NCBI GenBank assembly: GCA_015057585.1
Contig: SVEF01000015.1
Span: 23,629 to 87,628 of the forward strand
Reading direction: 5' to 3'
DNA: 64,000 nucleotides
DNA from: Lachnospiraceae bacterium
GTDB lineage: Bacteria; Bacillota; Clostridia; Lachnospirales; Lachnospiraceae
Of this stretch, positions 35,895-43,943 are shown piece after piece. The first letter of the stretch is position 1, and each line of letters opens with the position of its first letter. Made by a program: the position numbers and the translations under genes. The notes below the pieces were generated by a model. It was not told the origin of the DNA. It worked only from the letters and a program-made list of their open reading frames with translations, and did no database searches.

Positions 35895-36884
35895 TTACTT
35901 TGCTCCGATGGTCCCGGTCAGAATATCCGGATAATCGGTCATGATGCCGTCGGCACCGATGCTTTCTAAGTATTCCATGCGTTCCGGGTCGTCGACTACC
36001 CAATAGTGGACGGCAATGTTGTGGCTGTGTGCATAGTTGATAACCTGTGCGGTACCAAAGTTAACCCCCAGGTTTAAGTATTTGTCAGTAAAAGGTAACT
36101 GGAATACCGTGCACGGAGGAACATAGTTTTTGTCGTTGGTAAGAGCGGCCAGATAAAATTCAATTGCCTGTGCGTCGGTGTTGCTGCGGATCATATCGGG
36201 ATACTTTTCGGCAACGTAAGCACCAACATCGGTCTTAAAGGTACTGAATACTGTTGAACCAAGCAAACCGCGGGCGGATAGTTCGGCATACAGGATATCT
36301 GCTGCACGCATACCGAGTTCGCCTTTGTCTTTTGCTTCAATGGAAAAACGAGTGGCGCCGTTTGATGTCAGATAGTCGAGGGCTTCTGAAATGGTCATGA
36401 TACGAAGGTTTTCCGGAACTTCGGTCAGGTTTGCATAAGGCTGATTCCCGTCTGCATCGGTAAACAGTGCACCTATATTAAGTTGTCGGAGTTCCTCGAG
36501 CGTTTTATCAGCAACCAGAATGTTTTCACCGCCCCAAAGTGCTACGGCGTCGGTGGTTTCATCCAGCATGGCATCATGAAAGACTACGGCGTAACCGTCT
36601 TTTGTCATGCGGACATCAAATTCTAAAATGTCCATGGCGACATCTTCCCGGTTCAGACAGGTGTCAATGGCAAGCTTTGATTCTTCCGGTGCGATTCCGG
36701 CACCAAAGCGGTGTGCAATCAGCTCAGTACGCCCGGTAATGAACGGATGGTCAGTTTCGTAGGAAATGACATCTGCCGGATCCGAACGGTGATTTCCGGA
36801 GATTTTCATGATACTTAAAATTACCGTAACCAGTGTTGCCAGAATAATAAGAATAACGATAAGTACTTTTTTGAGTTTTTTCAT
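35895..36884 (-). CDS. Membrane-anchored glycerophosphodiester phosphodiesterase
   Basis: 329 residues. One N-terminal membrane helix (~7-27). GDPD motifs: ELIAHRFGAGIAPEES (His-Arg and Glu), ILEFDVRMTKDGYAVVFHDAMLDE (metal-binding Glu-x-Asp and catalytic His), SIEAKDKG, and HYWVVDDPERMEYLESIGADGIMTDYP at the end. Cleaves glycerophosphodiesters to glycerol-3-phosphate and an alcohol, here on the outer face of the membrane. Convergent with the AAA operon. Confidence 0.9.
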   Translation of the reverse strand: MKKLKKVLIVILIILATLVTVILSIMKISGNHRSDPADVISYETDHPFITGRTELIAHRFGAGIAPEESKLAIDTCLNREDVAMDILEFDVRMTKDGYAVVFHDAMLDETTDAVALWGGENILVADKTLEELRQLNIGALFTDADGNQPYANLTEVPENLRIMTISEALDYLTSNGATRFSIEAKDKGELGMRAADILYAELSARGLLGSTVFSTFKTDVGAYVAEKYPDMIRSNTDAQAIEFYLAALTNDKNYVPPCTVFQLPFTDKYLNLGVNFGTAQVINYAHSHNIAVHYWVVDDPERMEYLESIGADGIMTDYPDILTGTIGAK

Positions 36885-37062
36885 ATCAAGAACCCCTTGC
36901 TTTTGTATTTTGTCTCATTTTAACATAATCCGGATGAAAAGTACAGTGACGATACTGAAACATAGAAGTGGAAATATCAGATGAAATGTAGTATAATAGG
37001 AAAAAGACTTCCTGGTGTGACAGAAAAAAAGATATGAGAACTATAAGGAGAGGAATTAATCT

Positions 37063-38562
37063 ATGACAGAGTATAATGAAAAAGAGTTTGCGACACGGGC
37101 AAACAAACGGGTACTGGCAATGTGGACGACAATGGCGATTGTGTTATCGGCAGCCTATGCTCTTGAAATTGTAAAAGGGTTAAAGTCGGTGCCGTATTTT
37201 ATCTGGATGCAGGCGTTTTGCTGGATACCATACATAGCAGGTATTGTGGTAATCGTAATAAAAGGGTGGCATAACCGTTGGTACCGGGATATCTGTGCCG
37301 GTGGGTATTGGATGTTCTATGCCTATATTATGTTTACTTCGCCGGGCACATTGGCGTTTGCTTATGTATTGCCGATGCTTTGTATGCTGGTGATTTATAA
37401 GGATAAGAAGCTGATGTTGCGATACTGTATCTTAAACATTCTCATTCTTGGAGTTACGATTGTCCGGAATTATAGGAACGGAATGAATACCAGTGCCGAT
37501 ATGACTATTTATGAGATGCAGGTGGGGATCACTGCATTTTGCTATGTTGGACTGATTACGGCAATCAAGCATATGAGTATGTCGGATGACACACTGTTGG
37601 ATTCTATCCGTGATAATCTGGCAAAGGTAGTGCGGACGGTCCGTCAGGTGAAGCATGCAAGTGGTTCTGTGGTAGACGGCGTTACCGTAGTAAAAGGACT
37701 TGCGGTAGAGAATAAGGAGAGTGCGGCAGAGGTTGCACAGAGCATGGGAGAACTGTCTGACCAGAACAGAACGCTGAGTGGAAGGATTGATTCTTCTATG
37801 GAAATGACAGAGAACATTGACCATCAGATGAAAAATGTTGCAGGATTGATGGAACATATTGTGGAAGTGAGTGAAAAATCTGCCGTACAGGCAACGGAGA
37901 GTTCAAAAGCACTGGAGAATGCGGTAGATGCTACCCGTTCCATGGCAAAAATATCCGGTGAAGTAGAAAAGGTATTAAGCGAATTCCGTATGCATTTTGC
38001 ACGGGTAAAGGAAGAAACGGGAACGATTTCTGCGATTACGTCCCAAACGAATTTACTTGCTTTGAATGCTTCCATTGAAGCAGCAAGAGCCGGTGAAGCG
38101 GGAAGAGGCTTTGCGGTAGTTGCCGATGAAATCAGAAATTTAAGTACAGGTACCAAGGATTCTTCGGAAAGTATTATGGAAGCACTGCAATTGTTAGAGG
38201 ATACCTCGGACAAGATGACGGAATCGGTAACGATGATTCTGGAACTGATTGATGCGACGCTAGAAAAGATTCAGGCAGTCAATGCCAGTGTAGGAACTAT
38301 AGCGGAGGATTCCAGACGTCTTGGAGACGAAATTCAGGTCGTGGATTCTGCAATGCAGAGTGTAAAGAATGCCAATAAAAACATGGTAGACAACATGAAG
38401 GAAGTCCGTGAAATTATGGGAACCATCACAGAGAGTGCGGAAGGCTCTAAGGAGATTACCAATGCTATGCTTGAGAAGTATGAAGAAACCGCACAAAATG
38501 TGGCAAGCATTGAAGAAGTAGTAGGAAAATTGGTCGAAGAGCTGGGAGACGAAACAGAATAA
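37063..38562 (+). CDS. Methyl-accepting chemotaxis protein
   Basis: 499 residues. Five or six N-terminal membrane helices (~18-170), no large outside sensor domain, then a long helical signalling domain with the conserved tip [37 protein letters not shown] (described by position ~325-360). It passes ligand or membrane-state signals to CheA/CheW. No other chemotaxis genes are in this window. AAGGAGAGG ribosome site. A fragment of a similar receptor lies at 12890. Confidence 0.92.
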   Translation: MTEYNEKEFATRANKRVLAMWTTMAIVLSAAYALEIVKGLKSVPYFIWMQAFCWIPYIAGIVVIVIKGWHNRWYRDICAGGYWMFYAYIMFTSPGTLAFAYVLPMLCMLVIYKDKKLMLRYCILNILILGVTIVRNYRNGMNTSADMTIYEMQVGITAFCYVGLITAIKHMSMSDDTLLDSIRDNLAKVVRTVRQVKHASGSVVDGVTVVKGLAVENKESAAEVAQSMGELSDQNRTLSGRIDSSMEMTENIDHQMKNVAGLMEHIVEVSEKSAVQATESSKALENAVDATRSMAKISGEVEKVLSEFRMHFARVKEETGTISAITSQTNLLALNASIEAARAGEAGRGFAVVADEIRNLSTGTKDSSESIMEALQLLEDTSDKMTESVTMILELIDATLEKIQAVNASVGTIAEDSRRLGDEIQVVDSAMQSVKNANKNMVDNMKEVREIMGTITESAEGSKEITNAMLEKYEETAQNVASIEEVVGKLVEELGDETE

Positions 38563-38569
38563 AGAGAAG

Positions 38570-38598
38570 AGAGCCGTCCTGAGAAGGATGGCTCTTTT
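38570..38598 (+). terminator. Rho-independent terminator after the chemoreceptor
   Basis: AGAGCCGTCCT pairs with AGGATGGCTCT (one G-T) over GAGA, then TTTTC. Confidence 0.8.
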
Positions 38599-38698
38599 CG
38601 CAGGGGAAGAGTATGCTTCTTATGCGAACAATTACGGGAAGCATTTTCATCAGGGAAGGTTAGGATAGAATACAGATGATAGAAAGGTAGGAAAAAAT

Positions 38699-39808
38699 AT
38701 GTTGTATCACGTATCAAATACGGCAGGGATTAAGGTTTTGGAACCGAGGGTTTCCACCCATGGAAAGGCATATGTGTATGCCATCGACAATTTGGTGACA
38801 GGTTTGTTATTTGGCGTGCGCCATGATGATTTTGATCTTTTTATTTATACGGATAGAGAGGGGAACAATCCGACCTGTTGTGAGTGCTATCCGGGAGCGC
38901 TGGAGAGAGTTTATAAAGGAAAAAACTGTTCGATTTATGAACTGCCGGAAGAGGGATTCTTACATGGAATGACCAGTTGGACGCCGGAGGTAGTCTGCGA
39001 ACATGAGGTTGTGGTACAAAATGAGATTTGTGTGCCGGATATTTATGGAAGACTGCTGGAAGAGGAGAAGAAGGGAACTTTAAAGATTCGACGTTTTGAG
39101 AACAGCGCTGAGTATAAGCAGATGATTTCAAAGCATTTGGTGGACCGATTGATTCGGTTTGATGCAATAAAGTACATAGAAACGGATGTGCGTTTTCAGA
39201 AATATTTTAAGGACATTATTGGGGCATTACAGGGGGCAATGGACGGTCATCTGCTCTGTCCGGAGAGAACCATCAAATCGATGGAGAAAAAGTATTTACA
39301 GAGTTCACTTGAATTGGTGGAAAGAGTCTTTACTGAGTCCGAAGGGGAATCCGAAGGAAAACTGGTGCGTAGTTTGGTTGAAGAAATCCGGAGTAAAAAG
39401 TATTATTTGCCGGAACTTGAACTTATCATGGTGGATGAAACAGATGCTCCGGTTGGTTATGTGATGTTTTCGAGATTCCATATTGAAGGGAAGTATGAGG
39501 ACAAGCTGCTTTTGCTTTCACCGGTTGCTGTAAAGACAGAATTACAGAGAAAGCATATCTCGAAAGAACTGATCGAATATGGTTTTCAGAAGGCGAGGGA
39601 GCTAGGCTATGAGGTGATCATGGTGGAAGGTAACCCGCGGAATTATAATCCGAGAGGCTTTGTCACTTCGGCTCCGTATGGAATCGTGGCTGCACCTTCG
39701 GTCGGACTTCCGGCACCGGAATGTCTGATGGTGAAGGAACTGGCGCCGGGAGCACTGGATACCATGGAAGGTACGATAGAGTATTCGGTTTATGAGGCGT
39801 TGCAATGA
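38699..39808 (+). CDS. Fusion of an unknown N-terminal domain with a YhbS-like GNAT domain
   Basis: 369 residues. Residues 1-115 start LYHVSNTAGIKVLEPRVSTHGKAYVYA-like (LYHVSNTAGIKVLEPR, then HGKAYVYAIDN); this PR-x-S-x-HGK-x-YVYA pattern resembles small ADP-ribosyltransferase-fold or phage-type domains, though I cannot assign it. Residues ~215-369 are a YhbS-like N-acetyltransferase (LLLLSPVAVKTELQRKHISKELI, EVIMVEGNPRNYNPRGF). The acetyl-CoA loop reads QRKHIS instead of QRKGIG, so acetyl-CoA binding may be altered. A helical stretch (~120-210) joins the two. Confidence 0.65.
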   Translation: MLYHVSNTAGIKVLEPRVSTHGKAYVYAIDNLVTGLLFGVRHDDFDLFIYTDREGNNPTCCECYPGALERVYKGKNCSIYELPEEGFLHGMTSWTPEVVCEHEVVVQNEICVPDIYGRLLEEEKKGTLKIRRFENSAEYKQMISKHLVDRLIRFDAIKYIETDVRFQKYFKDIIGALQGAMDGHLLCPERTIKSMEKKYLQSSLELVERVFTESEGESEGKLVRSLVEEIRSKKYYLPELELIMVDETDAPVGYVMFSRFHIEGKYEDKLLLLSPVAVKTELQRKHISKELIEYGFQKARELGYEVIMVEGNPRNYNPRGFVTSAPYGIVAAPSVGLPAPECLMVKELAPGALDTMEGTIEYSVYEALQ

Positions 39809-39851
39809 GGTGGTTTTAGCATAGTTTATGCGGAAAGAAGAGTATGGGAAC

Positions 39852-41198
39852 ATGGGGCAGGTAGCTTTAAATGAGAACAGGGAATGGCTTGAAAATTTAG
39901 TAAATGTCCGTCCGTCAAAGCGGCAGCTTGCGTGGCAGCAGTTAGAATTTACAGCATTTTTTCATTACGGGATCAATAGTTTTACGGACAAAGAGTGGGG
40001 CGATGGGAAAGAGGACATTTCGATGTTTCATCCGGAAGCACTGAATACCGACCAGTGGTGTGAGAGCCTTTTGAATGCGGAAATTAAGGCCTGTATTATT
40101 ACGGCAAAGCATCACGACGGATTTTGTCTTTGGGATACGAAGTATACGAATCATTCTGTGATGCATACGCCGTTTGGAAAAGATATTGTGGCAGAACTTG
40201 CTGCGTCCTGTAAAAAGTATGGAATAAAGTTTGGTGTTTATTTATCGCCATGGGACCGTCATGAGGCAACCTATGGACAGGGAAAGGCATATGACGATTA
40301 TTTTTGTAGTCAACTGACGGAGCTTTTGACCAATTACGGAGAACTGTATACGGTCTGGTTTGACGGAGCCTGTGGAGAGGGTCCGAACGGAAAGCGTCAG
40401 GTATATGACTGGGAGCGGTATTATGCGTTAATCCGCAAACTTCAGCCGAATGCGGTGATTTCCATCAGCGGGCCGGATGTGCGCTGGTGCGGCAATGAAG
40501 CGGGGGATTGCAGGGAATCGGAATGGAGTGTGGTTCCGGCGAGATTGTTTTCCCAAAAGGCGATTGCCGAGGCATCCCAGCAGTCGGATGATAGTGAGTT
40601 TCGTGAAAAGAAGATAGACGAGCGTGATAAAGATTTGGGAAGTCGTGAGGTGATTGTCGGGGAGACGGAATTTATCTGGTATCCGGCAGAGGTGGATACT
40701 TCCATCCGACCGGGCTGGTTTTACCATGAAAGTGAAGATGACAAAGTACGTTCCTTAGAGGAACTGACCGGAATCTATGAAAAGTCCGTCGGAGGGAACA
40801 GTGTGTTACTGCTCAATATTCCACCGCATAAGGATGGATATCTGGCAAAGCCGGATGTAGAACGTCTGCATGAAATCGGGGAATACATCAGAGAGAATTT
40901 CCGGAATTTCCGAACGGATGTGGAGATAACGGAAAGTACAGAAGCAGAGAATGTGGTCTTTACGTTGCGTTTTGGAAAAGAAACGTCATTAAGATATCTT
41001 GTGCTGAAAGAGGATATTAAGGAAGGTCAGCGCGTAGAGAAGTTCCGTGTGGAAGCAGATGGAAAGACAGCGGCAAACGGAACGACCATCGGTTATCAGA
41101 AAATTATTCCTTTGCATGGTATTCCTGCGAAAGAACTTCGGGTTATTTTTGAAGAATACAGGGCAAAGCCGGTGCTGGAGAGCATCCGGGTATCGTAG
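39852..41198 (+). CDS. Alpha-L-fucosidase (GH29)
   Basis: 448 residues from ATG 39852 (GAAGAG ten bases upstream; the in-frame ATG at 39828 is also possible). QLAWQQLEFTAFFHYGIN near the start, AKHHDGFCLWDTKYTNHSV, GVYLSPWDRHE, and nucleophile motif YTVWFDGACGEGP (Asp171) are the GH29 pattern. WFYHESEDDKVRSLEEL and GGNSVLLLNIPP follow as usual, then a C-terminal beta domain. No signal peptide, so it works on imported fucosylated oligosaccharides. Confidence 0.9.
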   Translation: MGQVALNENREWLENLVNVRPSKRQLAWQQLEFTAFFHYGINSFTDKEWGDGKEDISMFHPEALNTDQWCESLLNAEIKACIITAKHHDGFCLWDTKYTNHSVMHTPFGKDIVAELAASCKKYGIKFGVYLSPWDRHEATYGQGKAYDDYFCSQLTELLTNYGELYTVWFDGACGEGPNGKRQVYDWERYYALIRKLQPNAVISISGPDVRWCGNEAGDCRESEWSVVPARLFSQKAIAEASQQSDDSEFREKKIDERDKDLGSREVIVGETEFIWYPAEVDTSIRPGWFYHESEDDKVRSLEELTGIYEKSVGGNSVLLLNIPPHKDGYLAKPDVERLHEIGEYIRENFRNFRTDVEITESTEAENVVFTLRFGKETSLRYLVLKEDIKEGQRVEKFRVEADGKTAANGTTIGYQKIIPLHGIPAKELRVIFEEYRAKPVLESIRVS

Positions 41199-41203
41199 AT
41201 ACC

Positions 41204-41232
41204 TTGACAATTTCCTTAATCTGTGCTTAAAT
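41204..41232 (+). promoter_or_regulatory. Promoter of the proS T-box transcript
   Basis: TTGACA (41204-41209), 17 bases, extended -10 TGC-TTAAAT (41227-41232), only 5 bases after the fucosidase stop. Confidence 0.75.
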
Positions 41233-41244
41233 GACCTAAACGCA

Positions 41245-41507
41245 ATGATTAGAAACAGTAGATAGGCAAGTCCTTCAGAGAGAAGCCGGTAGGTGTGAGG
41301 CTTCGGAACCTTTCCTGTCGAACCGGTCTATGAGCAGCAGAGGGGAAAACTGATGAAAATCAGAAACTTCTGCCGGAAGTCTCCGTTATCAAAGGCATGT
41401 GGGTGATGGCCTACAATGAGAGCAGAGAATATCTGAATTTAGGTGGTAACGCGGATTTTATTCGTCCTAAGTATACGAAGAGTATGCTTAGGACTTTTCT
41501 TTTTTTA
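41245..41507 (+). ncRNA. T-box leader of prolyl-tRNA synthetase
   Basis: The conserved T-box AGGTGGTAACGCGG lies at 41441-41454; its TGGT would pair with an ACCA acceptor end, as tRNA-Pro has. Stem I runs from ~41255 to ~41335 with GATAG/CTAT at the base, and the specifier loop contains CCG (41323-41325), a proline codon. The terminator GTCCTAAGTATAC/GTATGCTTAGGAC with a T-run is at 41464-41507. Uncharged tRNA-Pro would favour the antiterminator and so expression of proS. The specifier assignment is by eye. Confidence 0.9.
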
Positions 41508-41559
41508 TATGAAACTTTTTTGACAAAGCAGAAATCTAATTTATGAAGGGAGAAACAAA

Positions 41560-43296
41560 ATGAAACTGAAAAACTTAGTAGGACAGAGATTTAAGGAAAG
41601 ACCGGCGGACTGTGTGATTGACAGCCATGCCCTGATGGTACGCGGTGCGTACATGAAGTATGTGTGTAACGGAATTTATTCGGAGTTTCCGACACTTCGT
41701 CGTATTACGGCAAAGATTGAGAAAATCATCCGTGAGGAGATGGATGCGATTGACGGGCAGGAAGTACTGTTTCCGGTAGTTATGTCCGCAGACCTTTGGG
41801 AAGAGTCCGGAAGATACGAAAGCATCGGAAGTGAACTTTTGCGTTTTCAGGACAGAAACAAGTCGAAAATGGTACTCGGCATGACACATGAGGAGGCTGC
41901 GGTACATCTGGTGAGAGAGTACGGTCAGTCTTATCAGCAGTACCCGTTCATGATTTATCAGATGCAACGGAAGTTCCGTGATGAAGCAAGACCGAGAGCG
42001 GGAATGATCCGTGTGCGTGAATTTACGATGAAAGATGCCTATTCATTTCACACATCCCAGGAAGATTTGGAGCAGTACTATCAGAAGTGTTACGATGCGT
42101 ACAACCGCATTTTTGCAAAAGCCGGTGTGCCGGAGGTAGTAACCGTGGCATCCGATTCCGGTATGATGGGCGGTAAGGTATCGCATGAATACATGTTGTT
42201 AACCGAAGTTGGCGAGGACTCCATCGTACTTTGTAACGAGTGTGAGTTCCGTGCCAATATGGAAGCAGCAGAAACGATTGTGAAGAACGAAGGAAAGAAT
42301 GAGTTACAGCCGTTTACCTGCGTGGAAACACCAAACTGCAAGACCATGGAGGAAGTATGCAGCTTCTTACAGACTCCGGTGGAGGAGTCCTGTAAGGCAG
42401 TGGTATATCAGAGAAATGAGGATGACTCCTTTGTTGTGGCATTCCTGCGCGGGGATTATGAGGTGAATGAAACAAAACTTCGTAATTTTGTCGGAGCAGA
42501 ACTTCATCCGGCAGAAATTACGGAGGATGCCCCATTGGTGGCGGGCTATATCGGTCCGGTCGGCATCTCGGAAAAAGTAACCTGCGTTTTTGACAGCTCC
42601 TTAAAGGGAATCAGTAGTCTGATTGCCGGTGCGAACAAGGAAGGACATCATGTAACAGGACTGAATCTGGAAAGAGAACTCCGAAATGTAACTTATGCAG
42701 ATGTTTCTAAAGTAAAAGAGGGTGGCATCTGCCCATGTTGCGGAAAGCCTGCGCTTACCGTAAAACGCGGTATTGAGGTGGGTAACATCTTCCAGCTTGG
42801 TACAAAATACACCGAAAGCATGAACATGCAGTTTGCAGACAAGGAAGGAGTATTGCATCACCCGATTATGGGTTGTTACGGAATCGGTGTCGGCCGTCTG
42901 GCTGCTTCTATTTGTGAAGCAAAGCACGATGACTATGGCCCAATCTGGCCGATTTCTGTTGCACCATGGGAAGTGCATTTGTGTTGCCTCCGTCCGGATG
43001 ATGAAGAGACAAAAAAGGTAGCGGATGCCTTGTATGAGGCATTGCAGAAAAACGGTGCGGAAGTGATTTATGATGACAGGGAAGGCGTACGCGGCGGTCA
43101 GATGTTTGCCGATGCCGATTTAATCGGAGCCCCAATCCGTGTTGTAGTCAGTCCGCGTAATTTGAAAGAAAATAAGCTTGAAATTTCCACCAGAGACAAA
43201 TCTTTAAGTGAGATGGTTGATGTGGCAGAGGGACTTTCCTATATCTTAGATTTGAAGCAGACGTTATTTCAGAGGATTGCAGATGGCGTAAGATAA
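41560..43296 (+). CDS. proS: Prolyl-tRNA synthetase
   Basis: 578 residues, the bacterial length. Class II motifs: LPTLRRI-type motif 1 region (FPTLRRITAKIE), motif 2 FRDEARPRAGMIRVREFTMKDAYSF, motif 3 GCYGIGVGRLAAS. The YbaK-like editing insertion (~235-400, KAVVYQRNEDDSFVVAFLRGDYEVNETKL region) removes Ala from tRNA-Pro. C-terminal anticodon-binding domain YDDREGVRGGQMFADADLIGAP. GGGAG ribosome site. Controlled by the T-box directly upstream. Confidence 0.97.
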   Translation: MKLKNLVGQRFKERPADCVIDSHALMVRGAYMKYVCNGIYSEFPTLRRITAKIEKIIREEMDAIDGQEVLFPVVMSADLWEESGRYESIGSELLRFQDRNKSKMVLGMTHEEAAVHLVREYGQSYQQYPFMIYQMQRKFRDEARPRAGMIRVREFTMKDAYSFHTSQEDLEQYYQKCYDAYNRIFAKAGVPEVVTVASDSGMMGGKVSHEYMLLTEVGEDSIVLCNECEFRANMEAAETIVKNEGKNELQPFTCVETPNCKTMEEVCSFLQTPVEESCKAVVYQRNEDDSFVVAFLRGDYEVNETKLRNFVGAELHPAEITEDAPLVAGYIGPVGISEKVTCVFDSSLKGISSLIAGANKEGHHVTGLNLERELRNVTYADVSKVKEGGICPCCGKPALTVKRGIEVGNIFQLGTKYTESMNMQFADKEGVLHHPIMGCYGIGVGRLAASICEAKHDDYGPIWPISVAPWEVHLCCLRPDDEETKKVADALYEALQKNGAEVIYDDREGVRGGQMFADADLIGAPIRVVVSPRNLKENKLEISTRDKSLSEMVDVAEGLSYILDLKQTLFQRIADGVR

Positions 43297-43328
43297 TTTT
43301 GAAGGTCCTGCTTCAGAAAGGAGATATT

Positions 43329-43874
43329 ATGAAAAAAATGAAAATATTATGTCTGGCAGCAGCTATAATGCTGACCCTGGCGGCTTGTGTAAATGCACCG
43401 GAAGAGACGGAAACACCAACAAATACTCCAACGCCGACGGAGAGACCTGTGGATAAAAAAACAGTGGCAGAGCATAAAAAAATTGCAGAGAGGGTTTATC
43501 AGGCAGTGAGGTCAAGTGGTACGTATCGCGCGGAGATGATGGTACAGGACGATGCAACGTATATGAGTGAGGTACTGGGTCTGGATCCGTCATGGTATGA
43601 TGTGGCAATTGTGGAAATACCGATGATGTCAACGAATGTAGATATGTTTGCATTGATTCATCCGACGGAAGGAAATTTTGAAAATGTAGAAGCTGCAATC
43701 AAGGGCTATCAGGACTTTTTAATTAACGATTCCATCCAGTATCCGATGAATGAGGCAAAGGTCAGAAATTGCAAGGCAGTAGCCATTGGGGATTACATGT
43801 TCTTTATCCTTTTGACTTCTCCGGATAAAGCAATAGAAGCAATTGAAGAGGTTCTGGGAGAAGAAAGTAAGTAA
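43329..43874 (+). CDS. DUF4358-type lipoprotein
   Basis: 181 residues from ATG 43329 (GAAAGGAGATATT upstream; the earlier start at 43299 has none). Signal peptide with lipobox LAAC (~residue 20), a Thr/Pro/Glu linker, then an alpha-beta domain with GLDPSWYDVAIVEIPMMSTNVDMFALIHP and a C-terminal AIEEVLGEE, as in DUF4358 proteins of Clostridia. Exposed on the outer face of the membrane; function unknown. Follows proS by 32 bp. Confidence 0.75.
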   Translation: MKKMKILCLAAAIMLTLAACVNAPEETETPTNTPTPTERPVDKKTVAEHKKIAERVYQAVRSSGTYRAEMMVQDDATYMSEVLGLDPSWYDVAIVEIPMMSTNVDMFALIHPTEGNFENVEAAIKGYQDFLINDSIQYPMNEAKVRNCKAVAIGDYMFFILLTSPDKAIEAIEEVLGEESK

Positions 43875-43900
43875 ACCATAGTTTTAAATGAAAAGCAAGT

Positions 43901-43936
43901 AAAAGAGGATGACACCTTCGTATCATCCTCTTTTTT
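43901..43936. terminator. Bidirectional terminator between convergent genes
   Basis: AAAAGAGGATGA pairs with TCATCCTCTTTT over a ten-base loop; T-run on both strands. Confidence 0.85.
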
Positions 43937-43943
43937 GATGTGC

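Noticed and set aside
41245..41507. tRNA-like or sRNA gene
   Set aside because: The structure and the AGGTGGTAACGCGG box identify it as the T-box leader of proS.
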